DNA of 64,000 nucleotides from Melaminivora suipulveris (GCF_003008575.1 NZ_CP027667.1:248001-312000); one strand, 5' to 3'; positions 1 to 9,568 are shown, counted from the stretch's first letter. Made by a program: numbers and translations. The notes: a model not told the origin generated them from the letters alone.

Positions 1-665
1 TGGTCAATTCGGCGCTGCCGTTTGCGCTGTTCGCCTGGGCCGTCATGCACATCCCGACCGGCCTGAGTTCCATCCTGAACGCCGCCGTTCCCCTCTTCGG
101 CGCCCTGGTGGCGCTGGTGTGGCTGGGCGAGCGCATCGCCGGCCTGCGCTGGCTGGGCCTGCTGCTGGGTTTTGCCGGCATTGGGCTGCTGGCCTGGCGC
201 AGCCCCGGCGCGCTGGATGCGAGCGGCAGCGCCGCCGGCTGGGCGATCGCCGCCTGCCTGGCGGCATCGACCTGCTATGCCGTGGGCGCCAGCTTCGTGC
301 AGCGCTATCTGCGCGGCGTGCCGGCGCTGGCCTGCGCCACTGGCAGCCAGATCGGCGCCGCCCTGGCGCTGGCGCTGCCCACGGTGTGGGCCTGGCCCGA
401 GCGCATGCCCAGCGCGCGCGCCTGGGCGGCGGTGGCGGCGATCGCATTGCTGTGCACCGGCATCGCCTACCTGCTGTATTTCCGCCTGATCGCGCGCGCC
501 GGCCCCAGCCGCGCGCTGGCCGTGACCTTCCTCGCCCCCGTGTTTGCCGTGTGCTATGGCGCGCTGTTCCTGGGCGAGCAGGTCACGCCGTGGATGGTCG
601 GCTGCGGCGGGGTCATCATTTGCGGCACCATGCTGTCGACGGGTTTTCTGGGCCGGCGCTCCTAG
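1..665 (+). CDS. EamA/DMT-family transporter, 3' part
   Basis: The gene enters from the left edge; the reading frame is open from base 3 and ends with TAG at 663-665. The visible 220 residues hold several hydrophobic helices typical of the C-terminal half of a drug/metabolite transporter: the conserved stretch LSSILNAAVPLFGALVALVW, then GERI, and later a second repeat ending in FLGEQVTPWMVGCGGVIICG. Such proteins are inner-membrane permeases with ten helices made of two EamA repeats; the substrate cannot be told from sequence. The start and first repeat lie outside the window. Confidence 0.85.
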   Translation, partial: VNSALPFALFAWAVMHIPTGLSSILNAAVPLFGALVALVWLGERIAGLRWLGLLLGFAGIGLLAWRSPGALDASGSAAGWAIAACLAASTCYAVGASFVQRYLRGVPALACATGSQIGAALALALPTVWAWPERMPSARAWAAVAAIALLCTGIAYLLYFRLIARAGPSRALAVTFLAPVFAVCYGALFLGEQVTPWMVGCGGVIICGTMLSTGFLGRRS

Positions 666-859
666 CGCCTGCCGAGGCCGAGGCAGCTGGCGCCCTTGCG
701 GCAGGAAGGGCACGCCGACCGGCACAAACCCGTGGCCGCGCCGGCCCGCCGCGCCTCTACACTCGGATACATGCCCGCGTCCGCCCGCGCCACCGCCCCG
801 GTCCTGCCGCCGCCGCAGCGGTGTGGCGCGCGCCGCCTTTTGCCCCACGTGCGCCGGCC
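666..859. other. intergenic region before the GGDEF/EAL gene
   Basis: This is 194 bases of GC-rich sequence between the transporter stop and the next start. The frame of the downstream gene stays open through it, but that looks like a by-product of high GC. I see no convincing promoter, terminator or repeat. Confidence 0.4.
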
Positions 860-3800
860 ATGAGCAGCATCCCCGTCGTCACGAGCATGCTGTATCTGCT
901 GCTCATCGCCTTCATGGCGAGCCTGCCGCAGGCCGCGTTGGTGCAGCCGCGCTCCATCACCCGCCTGGCGCTGGGCGCGTTGTGCGGCGCGGCATCGCTG
1001 GCCATCATCGCCAGCGAGGTGCATGGTGGCCTTGCCAACGTCGCGCCGGTGCGCCCGTCGCTCCTGGCATCCGCCGCCTTGCTATGGGGCCCCAGGGCCG
1101 GTTTCGCCGCTGCGGCCACGGCCATCGGCGGCCTGTGGCTCACGCCCCATCCGGACTGGTCGGCAGCCCTGTATTACGGGAGCAGCAGCGTGGCGGCGGG
1201 TATGTTGTGGTGGGGCTTGCAACGCCATGCCCGCCTGCCCGAGTGGGGCGCGGCGGCGGGACTGGCGCTTTCTCTGCCGTTGGTGCTGCTGCCGTGGTTG
1301 AGCCAGACGCCCGATGCGCCCGCGGCGCAGCAGTACGAGGCACATGCGCGCCACGTGCTGGGCGTGGTCGTCCTGTGCGGCGGCTCGGCGCTGCTGCGCA
1401 CGCGCGCCTACACCCTGCTCACACTGCGCCGGCGCGAAGGCGATCTGCGCCGCGCGCTGCGTGCCACCGGCGGCGGCCGCTGGGAGTGGGATCTGCGCGA
1501 GGGGCGGCTGCTGTACGCCGGGCGTCTTTACCGGCAGCTCGGCCTGCGCGACAGCCCGGATGACAGTGCGACCACGCTGGCCTCGCTGCCGCTGGGCAGC
1601 CGCGCATGGCGACGCTGGATCCGTGAGCGCCACCACCCGGAGGATCTGCTCCGTCTACGCCCCTATCTGCGCCGTGCCCTGGCAGGCCGTGAGCCGTCGG
1701 TGCAGGTCGAATTTCGCATACGCGACGACCTGGGGCGCTGGCGCTGGCTCATGACACGCGGCCATGCCACCCAGCGCGACGCCACGGGACGCGTGCTGCG
1801 CCTGGCCGGCATGGATCTGGACGTCACCGAACAGCGCGAGATGCGCGAGGCGCTGCGCGACTCGGAGGTGCGCTACAGCAGCTTCTACCAGGCTTTGCCC
1901 GATGCCGCCGGCATCATCCGCGTGCGCGACGGGCGCTACCTGGACGTGAACCCGGCCTTCGAGCGCATGCTGGGCACGGCGGGCGCGCAGGTCGTCGGGC
2001 GCACATCGCTCGAACTGGGCCTGCGCGCCGTCGACCCAGGGCGCGAGCGCCTGCTGGGCGTGCTGCACGAGCAGGGCGCGGTGCGCGGCCTGCCAGTGAC
2101 GGTGGCCAGCCGCGGCGAGGCCATCGCCGGCCTGCTGTCGCTGCAGCCGATCGAGCTGCGCGGCGAGCCCTGCATGGTCTTCGTCTTCCACGACGTGACG
2201 CAGGAGCGGCGCATGCGCGACGAGCTGCTGGCCACCAACAGCCTGCTGCGCCAGGCCGGCTGGATGGCGCGGCTGGGGGTGTGGGAGTCCAAGCCCGGCG
2301 CGGGCATCGTCTACTGGTCCGACGTGTGCTATGACATCCACGGCCTGGCGCCCGGCGCGCCGCTGCCGGCCGAGTACCTGGAGACTTTCGTGGCGCCCGA
2401 GTGGCGCGAGCCGGCGCGCGAGCAGCTGAGCCGGAGCCTGCGCGAACGCAAGCCCTGGCACGCCGAGCTGCAGATCATCCGCGCCGACGGCGTGCGCCTG
2501 TGGGTGCGCGTGCGCACCGAGCCGGTGGTGGAGGGAGGGCGCGCGGTTGGCGCGCGCGGCATCCTGCAGAACATCGACGAGATGCGCCGCGCCTCCGAGC
2601 GGCTGCGCGCCTCGGAGCAGCGGCTGGCGCAGATGTTCCAGCTGCTGCCCTCGCCGCTGGGCTTTTCGCGCCGCGCCGACGGCGTGTACGTGGACGTCAA
2701 TCCCGCCTGGGAGCGCGTGACCGGCCACTCGCGCGAGAAGTCCATCGGCCAGTCCTCCATCAGCCTGGGCATCCTCGCGCCGGAGGCGCGCGCGGGCCTG
2801 ATGCAGGCCGTCGAGCGCGGCGAGACGGTGGGCTACGAGATGGACATCACCACCGCCAGCGGCGAGCGACGCACCGTGCTGCATTCGCTCAGCCCGGCCG
2901 ATCTGCATGACGAGGAATGCTGGCTGTTCGCGCTGCTGGACATCACCGAGCGCAAGCGCGCCGAGCAGCAGGTGCGAGAGCGCGAGGAACTGCTGTCGCT
3001 GACCATCGCCGCCGCCTCGCTGGGTCTGTGGGACTGGGACATCGTCACCGGCTCCATCAGCGGCGACGCGCGCTGGCGCGCCATGCTGGGGCTGGAGTCG
3101 CAGGCGCAACATCCCGCACCCTGGCCCCAGGCCTGGGCGCAGGCCGATCCGCGGGTGATCGGGGCCGAGCTGGAGCGCCACCTGCGCGAGCCCGCCCAGC
3201 CGTTCGACGTGACGGTGCAGACCGGCGCGCCCGGCGCCGCCGAGCGCTGGGTGCGCAGCATGGGCAAGATCGTCGCCTGGGCGGGCGACGGCCAGCCGCG
3301 GCGCATGCTGGGCATGTCCATCGACGTGACCAGCCAGCGCGCGCAGGCGCGGCAGCTCGAGCGCATGGCGCACTACGATGCACTGACCGGCCTGCCCAAC
3401 CGCGTGCTGCTGGAGCAGCGCATGCGCCAGGCCATGGAGCGGGCGCGCGGCTGCGGCGACAAGCTTGGCGTGGCCTACCTCGACCTGGACGGCTTCAAGC
3501 CCGTCAACGACCGGCTGGGCCACGCGGCGGGCGACCGCCTGCTGGTACAGGTGGCCGGGCGCCTGCAGTCGGCGCTGCGCCCCGGCGACTGCGTGGCGCG
3601 CCTGGGCGGCGACGAGTTCGTGATCCTGCTGCCGGGCCTGGCCAGCGGCGGCGAATGCGAGGCACGCATGAACGCGCTGATGCAAAGCGTGTCCGCGCCC
3701 TACCAGCTGGACAGCGAGCGCATGGTGGTCACGGCCAGCATCGGCTACACCCTTTTCCCGGACAACAGCGCCGACGCCGATACCCTGCTGCGCCACGCCG

Positions 3801-4699
3801 ACCAGGCCATGTATGCCGCCAAGCAGGCGGGGCGCAACCGCCATCAGCAATTCGACGCCGCGCACGAGCGCGCGCAGCAGGCGCTGCTGGAGGCGCGCCA
3901 GCGCCTGCGCCAGGCGCTGGAGGCGGGCGAGCTCGCGCTGCACCTGCAGCCCAAGGTGGATATGCGCCGCGGCGCGGTGGTCGGCGCCGAGGCGCTGGCG
4001 CGCTGGCGGCATCCCGAGCGCGGCGTGCTGGCACCGGCTCACTTCTTGCCGCTGCTGGATGGCGACACGCTGCTGCAGGCGCTGTTCGGCGAATGGGTGG
4101 TGGACAGCGCGCTGCACCTCGTCACGCGGCTGATGCAGGAGGGTCTGGCGCTGCCGATCAGCATCAACATCACGCCCGAGCACCTGCAGCGCAGCGACTT
4201 CGCCGACTGGATGGCCTCGCGCCTGGCGCTGCATCCGCAAGTGCCCGCGCAACTGCTGCACCTGGAGCTGACCGAAAGCGCCGCGCTCTACGACATCGAA
4301 CACGCCGCGCGCGAACTGGGCGCGCTGCGCGCGCTGGGGCTGGGCCTGGCTTTTGATGATTTCGGCACCGGCTATTCGTCGCTGTCGTACCTGCGGCGCC
4401 TGCCCATGGACTATTTGAAGCTGGACCGCAGCTTCGTCGCCGGCATGCTGCACGACACCGGAGACCGGGCCATCGTCCACGGTGTGATCGGGCTGGGCCG
4501 CTCCTTCGGCTGCGAGACCATCGCCGAGGGCGTGGAAACTCTGGAGCAGGGCCGCGCGCTGCTGGACATGGGCTGTACGCTGGCCCAGGGCCACTGCATC
4601 GCCCGCCCGCTGCCCCCGGACGATTTCATCGCCTGGGCGCGCACCTGGCGCGCACCGGCAGCCTGGTGCGAAAGCGGCGAGCTGCAGCCCGTCATTTGA
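860..4699 (+). CDS. membrane-anchored PAS-GGDEF-EAL cyclic-di-GMP enzyme
   Basis: This protein of about 1279 residues probably makes and/or degrades cyclic di-GMP. The first ~185 residues contain several hydrophobic helices and form a membrane sensor region. Five PAS-like modules follow (about 195-325, 333-460, 461-585, 588-705 and 710-830), several ending in the usual D(V/I)TE-type PAC sequence. The GGDEF domain (about 833-995) has an intact GGDEF motif near residue 916, and RPGD five residues before it matches the product-inhibition I-site RxxD. The EAL domain (about 1020-1270) keeps AEAL, DDFGTGYSS and ETIAEGVE, so both catalytic centres look complete. I chose ATG 860 because homologous sequence begins there and the open frame upstream has no transporter- or PAS-like content. 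ATG 890 is an alternative. The net activity cannot be predicted. Confidence 0.9.
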   Translation: MSSIPVVTSMLYLLLIAFMASLPQAALVQPRSITRLALGALCGAASLAIIASEVHGGLANVAPVRPSLLASAALLWGPRAGFAAAATAIGGLWLTPHPDWSAALYYGSSSVAAGMLWWGLQRHARLPEWGAAAGLALSLPLVLLPWLSQTPDAPAAQQYEAHARHVLGVVVLCGGSALLRTRAYTLLTLRRREGDLRRALRATGGGRWEWDLREGRLLYAGRLYRQLGLRDSPDDSATTLASLPLGSRAWRRWIRERHHPEDLLRLRPYLRRALAGREPSVQVEFRIRDDLGRWRWLMTRGHATQRDATGRVLRLAGMDLDVTEQREMREALRDSEVRYSSFYQALPDAAGIIRVRDGRYLDVNPAFERMLGTAGAQVVGRTSLELGLRAVDPGRERLLGVLHEQGAVRGLPVTVASRGEAIAGLLSLQPIELRGEPCMVFVFHDVTQERRMRDELLATNSLLRQAGWMARLGVWESKPGAGIVYWSDVCYDIHGLAPGAPLPAEYLETFVAPEWREPAREQLSRSLRERKPWHAELQIIRADGVRLWVRVRTEPVVEGGRAVGARGILQNIDEMRRASERLRASEQRLAQMFQLLPSPLGFSRRADGVYVDVNPAWERVTGHSREKSIGQSSISLGILAPEARAGLMQAVERGETVGYEMDITTASGERRTVLHSLSPADLHDEECWLFALLDITERKRAEQQVREREELLSLTIAAASLGLWDWDIVTGSISGDARWRAMLGLESQAQHPAPWPQAWAQADPRVIGAELERHLREPAQPFDVTVQTGAPGAAERWVRSMGKIVAWAGDGQPRRMLGMSIDVTSQRAQARQLERMAHYDALTGLPNRVLLEQRMRQAMERARGCGDKLGVAYLDLDGFKPVNDRLGHAAGDRLLVQVAGRLQSALRPGDCVARLGGDEFVILLPGLASGGECEARMNALMQSVSAPYQLDSERMVVTASIGYTLFPDNSADADTLLRHADQAMYAAKQAGRNRHQQFDAAHERAQQALLEARQRLRQALEAGELALHLQPKVDMRRGAVVGAEALARWRHPERGVLAPAHFLPLLDGDTLLQALFGEWVVDSALHLVTRLMQEGLALPISINITPEHLQRSDFADWMASRLALHPQVPAQLLHLELTESAALYDIEHAARELGALRALGLGLAFDDFGTGYSSLSYLRRLPMDYLKLDRSFVAGMLHDTGDRAIVHGVIGLGRSFGCETIAEGVETLEQGRALLDMGCTLAQGHCIARPLPPDDFIAWARTWRAPAAWCESGELQPVI

Positions 4700-4714
4700 G
4701 CGCGCTGGCGCCAG

Positions 4715-4779
4715 TTTCAGGCAAAAAAGCCCTTGAGCCGGCGTGTATCAAGGGCTTTCAGCTATCAATTCAATAGTCT
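4715..4779 (-). repeat. dispersed intergenic repeat, copy A
   Basis: Read on the minus strand it runs from ATTGATAGCT through CACGCCGGCTCAAGGGC to TTTTTTGCC. It matches the other copies in this window (near 6.8, 15.1, 19.1, 22.7, 31.0, 40.3, 46.0, 55.1 and 56.9 kb). It fills the whole gap between the convergent GGDEF/EAL and prpE genes. Confidence 0.75.
4726..4758 (-). terminator. terminator after prpE, formed by the repeat
   Basis: AAAGCCCTTGA (4726-4736) pairs perfectly with TCAAGGGCTTT (4748-4758) over 11 bp with an 11-base loop. On the minus strand it is followed by a run of six T, so it should end transcription from prpE. It may also act on the plus-strand gene that converges on it. Confidence 0.8.
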
Positions 4780-6684
4780 TCAGCCGACTTGGGCCTTGAT
4801 CTGCTGCAGCGCCGTCGGATCCTCGATGGTCGTGAGATCGCCCGGATCGCGGCCCTCCGCCACCGCCTGCAGCGCGCGGCGCAGCACCTTGCCGCTGCGC
4901 GTCTTGGGCAGCGCGCTGACGAACAGCACGCGCGCGGGCCGCGCCACGGCGCCCAGCTGGGCGTCCACCTGCTTCATGACCTCGCCCTCCAGGCGCAGCC
5001 GCGCCGCGTCGCCCTCGACGCTGGCGGCATCGCGCGGCACGGCAAAGGCGATGGCCACCTGGCCCTTGAGCGAGTCGGCCACGCCCACCACCGCCACCTC
5101 AGCGATGCCCGCGTGGCCGGAGATGCTCTCCTCGATCTCGCGCGTGCCCAGGCGGTGGCCAGCGACGTTGATCACGTCGTCGGTGCGCCCCAGAATGAAG
5201 TAGTAGCCGTCGGCATCGCGAATGCCCCAGTCGAAGGTGCTGTAGATCAGCCGGCCGGGGATGCTCTTCCAGTAGGTGTTGACGAAACGCTCGTCGTCGC
5301 GCCAGACAGTCTGCAGGCAACCCGGCGGAAGAGGGCCCTCGATGGCGACCACGCCCTTCTGGTTGGGCTCGGTCAGCTCGGCGCCGCTGACCTCGTCGAT
5401 CAGCCGGATGTCGTAGCCATAGACCGCCTTGCCGGGGCTGCCAAAGCGCGGGGCCTGCTGCTCGACGCCGTTGCACAGCGTCAGGATCGGCCAGCCGGTC
5501 TCGGTCTGCCAGTAGTTGTCGATGATGGGGATGTCCAGCGCGCCGCTGATCCAGCTGGCCGTCGGCTCGTCCAGCGGCTCGCCGGCCAGCCACAGCGCCT
5601 GCAGGCTGGAGATGTCGTATTTGCGCAGATACTCCGGATCGTGCTTTTTCAGCACCCGCACCGCCGTGGGCGCGGAGAACATGTGCGTGACCTTGTATTT
5701 CTCGACGATGCTCCACCACACGCCGGCATCGGGCCGCACCGGCAGGCCTTCGTACATCACAGTGGCCATGCCGGCCAGCAGCGGCCCATAGACGATGTAG
5801 CTGTGGCCCACGACCCAGCCGATGTCGCTGGTGCTGAAGTAGGTGTCGCCGGCCTTGGCGTGGAAGATGTGCTTCATGCTCGCGGCCAGAGCCACGGCGT
5901 AGCCGCCGGTGTCGCGCTGCACGCCTTTGGGCTTGCCGGTGGTGCCGCTGGTGTAGAGGATGTAGCTGGGGTGCGTGGACTCGACCCAGACGCATGGCAC
6001 CTGCGCGTCCATGTGCTGCTCGCGCAGCGCCGCCCAGTCGTGGTCGCGCCCGCTCTCCATGGGCGCGCTGGCCAGGCCGCGGTCGACCATCAGCACCGCC
6101 TGCGGCTTGTGCGGCGACAGCGCGATGGCCTCGTCCAGCAGCGGCTTGTAGGGCACGACCTTGCCGCTGCGCGAGCCGGCGTCGGCGCTGACGATAACCT
6201 TGGGCGCGGCGTCCTCGATGCGGCTGGCCAGCGAGGACGAGGCAAAGCCGCCGAAGACCACCGAGTGGATGGCGCCGATGCGCGCGCAGGCCAGCATGGC
6301 GAACGCCGCCTCGGCGATCATGGGCATGTAGATCAGCACCCGGTCGCCCTGCTGCACGCCCAGCGACTGCAGCACCGCCGCCATGCGCTGCACCTCGCGG
6401 TGCAACTCGGCGTAGCTGTAGACGCGCTCGCTGTCGGTCTCGGTGGAGATGGCGATCAGCGCCGGCTGCCCACCGCGCTCGCTCACGTGGCGGTCCACGG
6501 CGTTGTGGCACAGGTTGGTCATCCCGCCCACGTACCACTGCGCAAACGGCGGGCGGCTGTAGTCGCAGATCTGGCGCGGCTCGGTCTGCCAGTCGATCAG
6601 CCGGGCCTGCTCCGCCCAGAAAGCGTCGCGCTCGTCGATGGAGCGGCGGTAGAACGCGGCGAAGTCGGTCTGTGCGATAGCCAT
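4780..6684 (-). CDS. prpE: propionate--CoA ligase (propionyl-CoA synthetase)
   Basis: A 634-residue ANL-superfamily acyl-CoA synthetase that activates propionate to propionyl-CoA through an acyl-AMP in the cytosol. The AMP-binding signature YTSGTTGKPKG is complete, as are the acetyl-CoA-synthetase type segments YWQTETGWP and GRTDDVINVAGHRLGT. The C-terminal KTRSGKVLRR carries the catalytic lysine that is acetylated in this family. Overall it resembles PrpE more than Acs, judging by the short N-terminus and FYRRSIDERDAFW. Start: ATG 6684, with AAGGAG eight bases upstream. It stands alone, without prpBCD neighbours. Acetyl-CoA synthetase activity is an alternative. Confidence 0.88.
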   Translation of the reverse strand: MAIAQTDFAAFYRRSIDERDAFWAEQARLIDWQTEPRQICDYSRPPFAQWYVGGMTNLCHNAVDRHVSERGGQPALIAISTETDSERVYSYAELHREVQRMAAVLQSLGVQQGDRVLIYMPMIAEAAFAMLACARIGAIHSVVFGGFASSSLASRIEDAAPKVIVSADAGSRSGKVVPYKPLLDEAIALSPHKPQAVLMVDRGLASAPMESGRDHDWAALREQHMDAQVPCVWVESTHPSYILYTSGTTGKPKGVQRDTGGYAVALAASMKHIFHAKAGDTYFSTSDIGWVVGHSYIVYGPLLAGMATVMYEGLPVRPDAGVWWSIVEKYKVTHMFSAPTAVRVLKKHDPEYLRKYDISSLQALWLAGEPLDEPTASWISGALDIPIIDNYWQTETGWPILTLCNGVEQQAPRFGSPGKAVYGYDIRLIDEVSGAELTEPNQKGVVAIEGPLPPGCLQTVWRDDERFVNTYWKSIPGRLIYSTFDWGIRDADGYYFILGRTDDVINVAGHRLGTREIEESISGHAGIAEVAVVGVADSLKGQVAIAFAVPRDAASVEGDAARLRLEGEVMKQVDAQLGAVARPARVLFVSALPKTRSGKVLRRALQAVAEGRDPGDLTTIEDPTALQQIKAQVG

Positions 6685-6810
6685 GTCGAAGTCTCCTTGA
6701 AGCAACGCGCCCGCTGGGGCGAGGTTAGGTCATTCAAAATTCATAATTATTAAGCCAGGCCTTGCAGCACGCTGACGACGGCAGCGCAGGCCGTCGCCTT
6801 TTTACTCCTG

Positions 6811-6872
6811 TTTTTATAGCTGCATCGCCTTTATTCACCGCGACTGAAGCGCAAAAACGTCTCAAAAGCAGA
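6811..6872 (+). repeat. dispersed intergenic repeat, copy B
   Basis: ATAGCTGCATCGCC, then TTATTCACCGCGACTGAAGC and AAAAACGTCTCAAAA match the family layout (ATAGCT, core, T- or A-rich tail). It lies in the 205-base gap between prpE and the isochorismatase-like gene. The stem is weak in this copy. Confidence 0.65.
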
Positions 6873-6889
6873 GTTTTTGGCGCCTGCAG

Positions 6890-7501
6890 TCACTTGATCA
6901 AGGCCAGCATGTCCTTGAACGCCGGATGCTCGCAGCTGCGCAGCCACTCGAACGCTACCATCTCCGTGGTCACCAGCTCGGCGCCGGCGCCGGCCAGCCG
7001 GTCAAAAGCCGCGTCGCGATTGCGCTCGGTGCGCGAGGTGCAGGCGTCGGTCACCACCCAGACGTCGAACTCGTCTTCCAGCAGATCCAGCGCTGTCTGC
7101 AGCAGGCACACGTGCGCCTCGCAGCCGGCCACGACGATGGTCGGGCGCTCGTCCTGCGGGGCCTGCGGCTCGCGCTTTTGCAGATGGCGCGGCAGGCTGC
7201 GTGCGTTGCCGCCGCCTTGCGGCCGCGCCGGCGGGCGCAGCCATTCGGACAGGCCCTCTTCCACGGCGCTGAAATGCATCTTGGACAACGTGCGCTGGCA
7301 CAGGGCGCGCAACCGGGCGTCGTTGGCGCCCAGACGGGATGGGTTTTGCTCCGTGCCCCAGACGGGCACCTGCACCATCTGCGCCACCTGCGCCAGGCGC
7401 AGCGCCTGCGCCAGCGCCTGCGAGCCGTCCAGCAGCGCCGGCATCAGGCGTTCCTGGTAGTCCACCAGCACGAGTTGGGATTGCGAGGCGTCGAGCAGCA
7501 T
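6890..7501 (-). CDS. isochorismatase-family cysteine hydrolase
   Basis: A 203-residue cytosolic alpha/beta hydrolase of the isochorismatase superfamily. The probable catalytic triad is visible: Asp in VDYQ near residue 14, Lys in LSKMHFS near 74, and Cys in VVAGCEAHVC near 127. Members hydrolyse amides or enol ethers (nicotinamidase, isochorismatase, YcaC-like enzymes), and the sequence does not say which substrate is used here. Between the Lys strand and the Cys strand it has a Gln/Pro/Arg-rich segment (about residues 88-120) longer than I expect. The start ATG 7501 is 37 bases after the end of the sugar dehydrogenase gene on the same strand, so the two may be co-transcribed. Confidence 0.82.
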   Translation of the reverse strand: MLLDASQSQLVLVDYQERLMPALLDGSQALAQALRLAQVAQMVQVPVWGTEQNPSRLGANDARLRALCQRTLSKMHFSAVEEGLSEWLRPPARPQGGGNARSLPRHLQKREPQAPQDERPTIVVAGCEAHVCLLQTALDLLEDEFDVWVVTDACTSRTERNRDAAFDRLAGAGAELVTTEMVAFEWLRSCEHPAFKDMLALIK

Positions 7502-7537
7502 GGCGGCTTCCTGAAATGATCTCGGTCGATTGTCGCC

Positions 7538-8689
7538 TCACGGCGGCAGCAGGCGCAGCAGCCGGCCGTCGGGGCTGTCGGTCAGCAGGTAGAGCCAGCC
7601 GTCCGGGCCCTGGCGCACATCGCGAATGCGCTCGCCCAGATCGGCCAGCAGGTATTCGTCGCGCTGCACCCGGCCCTCCGCGATCTGCAGACGGTGCAGG
7701 CGCTGCGCCTTGAGCGCGCCCACGAACAGGCTGCCGCGCCAGTCGGCGCCATAGCGGTCGCTGGTCAGAAAGGCCATGCCCGACGGCGCGATGGACGGCA
7801 CCCAGTGGTGCAGCGGCTGCTCCATGCCGCTTTTGTGCGTGCCCTCGCCGATCCTGCCGCCGCCGTAGTTCTCGCCGTAGGTGATGACCGGCCAGCCGTA
7901 ATTGCGGCCAGCTTCGGGCAGGTTGATCTCGTCACCGCCCTGCGGGCCATGTTCATGGATCCACAGACGGCCGTCAGGCCCCCAGGTCGCGCCTTGCGGA
8001 TTGCGGTGCCCCCAGCTCCAGATCTCGGGCAAGGCGCCGGCGCGGCCCACCAGCGGATTGCCCGCCGCCGCGCCGCCGCCCGGTGCGATGCGCACGACCT
8101 TGCCCAGATGGTTGTCCAGCCGCTGCGCATCGTCCTTGCGGTTGAAGCGCTCGCCCAGGGTCAAAAACAGGTTGCCGTCGGGCGCCTGGACGATGCGGCA
8201 ACCAAAATGCAGGCGACTGGCCACTTTCGGCTCCTGCCTGAAGAGCACCTGCACCTGCTCCAGCGCATCGGCGTTCGCCGCCAGGCGTGCGCTGGCCAGC
8301 GCCGTGCCATTGGTTGCGCCGCCGTCACCGGGTTCGGAGTAGCAAAAGAAAATGCGCCGGTTCTGCGCGAAGTCCCGATCGGTGACAACGTCGAGCATGC
8401 CGCCCTGCCCTGCGGCGTCGACTTGCGGCGCGCCCTTGAGCGGCGCGCCCGCCTTTCCGTCCGCTGCGATGACGCGCATCCGGCCCGGCCGCTCGGTGAC
8501 CAGGAAGCGGCCGTCGAGCAGGAATGCCACGGCCCAGGGGCGATTCAAGCCCGCCGCCACCGTTTCCACCCTGACTGGAGAGGCTGACGCAACCGGAGCC
8601 GCCCTCTGCTGAGCCCAGACGAGCGAGGGCAAGGCCAATGCCAGAGTGACCAGGGCTGCGCCCGCTTCCCTGAGCTTGATGAAGTGCAT
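7538..8689 (-). CDS. PQQ-dependent aldose sugar dehydrogenase, exported
   Basis: A 383-residue protein with a signal peptide (Lys/Arg near the start, hydrophobic core to about residue 25, cleavage after VWA), so it is periplasmic. The rest is a six-bladed propeller of the GSDH/YliI type, with AAGLNRPWAVAFL, SRLHFGCRI, LGERF, SWGHRNPQG and HEHGPQGGDEIN, the last two carrying residues that bind PQQ and calcium. The family oxidises aldose sugars and passes electrons to the respiratory chain. It diverges from the NlpC/P60 gene with 176 bases between them. Confidence 0.88.
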   Translation of the reverse strand: MHFIKLREAGAALVTLALALPSLVWAQQRAAPVASASPVRVETVAAGLNRPWAVAFLLDGRFLVTERPGRMRVIAADGKAGAPLKGAPQVDAAGQGGMLDVVTDRDFAQNRRIFFCYSEPGDGGATNGTALASARLAANADALEQVQVLFRQEPKVASRLHFGCRIVQAPDGNLFLTLGERFNRKDDAQRLDNHLGKVVRIAPGGGAAAGNPLVGRAGALPEIWSWGHRNPQGATWGPDGRLWIHEHGPQGGDEINLPEAGRNYGWPVITYGENYGGGRIGEGTHKSGMEQPLHHWVPSIAPSGMAFLTSDRYGADWRGSLFVGALKAQRLHRLQIAEGRVQRDEYLLADLGERIRDVRQGPDGWLYLLTDSPDGRLLRLLPP

Positions 8690-8865
8690 TTCGCCCTCCT
8701 TTCATTTGGATGCGCATCGCCGATCCGCCCGGGACGAGTTGCGTCGACAGTGCCCCGCGCCCATGAACTTCCTCAACTGACATCGGTCAGCGATTGGCGA
8801 TTTTCAATGGTTGCTGCCCATTGTGGGCGATCGCACCGGGCCTCACCGTGGTACCCTCGCGCCCC

Positions 8866-9423
8866 ATGTCCCGATGGCTGTGCTGTTTGTTACTTGCCTG
8901 CGCCAATTCTTACGCCGCCCCGGCGATCGAGAACGCTTCGGCACCGCAGGTCGAGCGAAACGCGCTGATGGCGCAGTTGCAGGAAGTGCGCCACACGGTG
9001 GCCGACCGCACGTCAGAGTTGCTATCCACCGCCATGAGCTTTCTCGGCGTGCCATACCGCAGGGGCGGCAACGACGCCGACGTGGGATTCGATTGCAGCG
9101 GCTTCGTGCGCGCAGCATTCCAGCAGGCCCAAGGACTGCTGCTCCCACGCCGCGCCGCCGAGCAGGCCGCCGCGACGGAAATCATCGACAAAAAGGATTT
9201 GCAGCCGGGCGACCTGGTGTTCTTCAACACCATGCGCCGTGCCTTCAGCCACGTCGGCATCTATCTGGGCGAGGGCAAGTTCATCCACGCGCCGCGCGCG
9301 GGCGCCCAGGTGCGGGTGGAGAGCATGCACGCCTCGTATTGGCAGCGCCGCTTCAACGGCGCGCGCCGCGTCGCAGGCCTGGATGAGCCCATCGCCACGG
9401 CGGTGCAACTCGACAGGCAATAG
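8866..9423 (+). CDS. C40 (NlpC/P60) peptidoglycan hydrolase, exported
   Basis: A 185-residue secreted protein: signal peptide MSRWLCCLLLACANSYAA, then an NlpC/P60 domain. The Cys-His-His triad is in place: Cys in DCSGFV, His in FSHVGIYLG and His in IHAPRAG. Enzymes of this family cut the gamma-D-glutamyl-diamino acid bond of cell-wall stem peptides. I chose ATG 8866 because the signal peptide starts there; the longer frame from 8794 adds a tail with no signal. The gene is followed directly by tRNA-Ala. The substrate bond is inferred from the family only. Confidence 0.88.
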   Translation: MSRWLCCLLLACANSYAAPAIENASAPQVERNALMAQLQEVRHTVADRTSELLSTAMSFLGVPYRRGGNDADVGFDCSGFVRAAFQQAQGLLLPRRAAEQAAATEIIDKKDLQPGDLVFFNTMRRAFSHVGIYLGEGKFIHAPRAGAQVRVESMHASYWQRRFNGARRVAGLDEPIATAVQLDRQ

Positions 9424-9475
9424 GCCTCCTCGTTATTCTCGTGTCCAGCGCCGCCTCGTCCGAGGGCAGCGCCAG

Positions 9476-9481
9476 TACAAT
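9476..9481 (+). promoter_or_regulatory. -10 box of the tRNA-Ala gene
   Basis: TACAAT lies 11 bases before the first tRNA base, the right distance for a -10 hexamer. No good -35 box is visible. Confidence 0.5.
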
Positions 9482-9492
9482 GCAGAGTCCAG

Positions 9493-9568
<76 letters not shown>

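Noticed and set aside
119..859. Upstream extension of the GGDEF/EAL reading frame to about 1526 residues
   Set aside because: The added part overlaps the EamA transporter in another frame and consists of Arg/Ala/Gly-rich sequence with no domain. High GC keeps false frames open.
1655..4594. Open frame of 979 codons on the minus strand
   Set aside because: It lies opposite the GGDEF/EAL gene, which has complete domains; the antisense product is Gln/Ala/His-rich and resembles no protein family.
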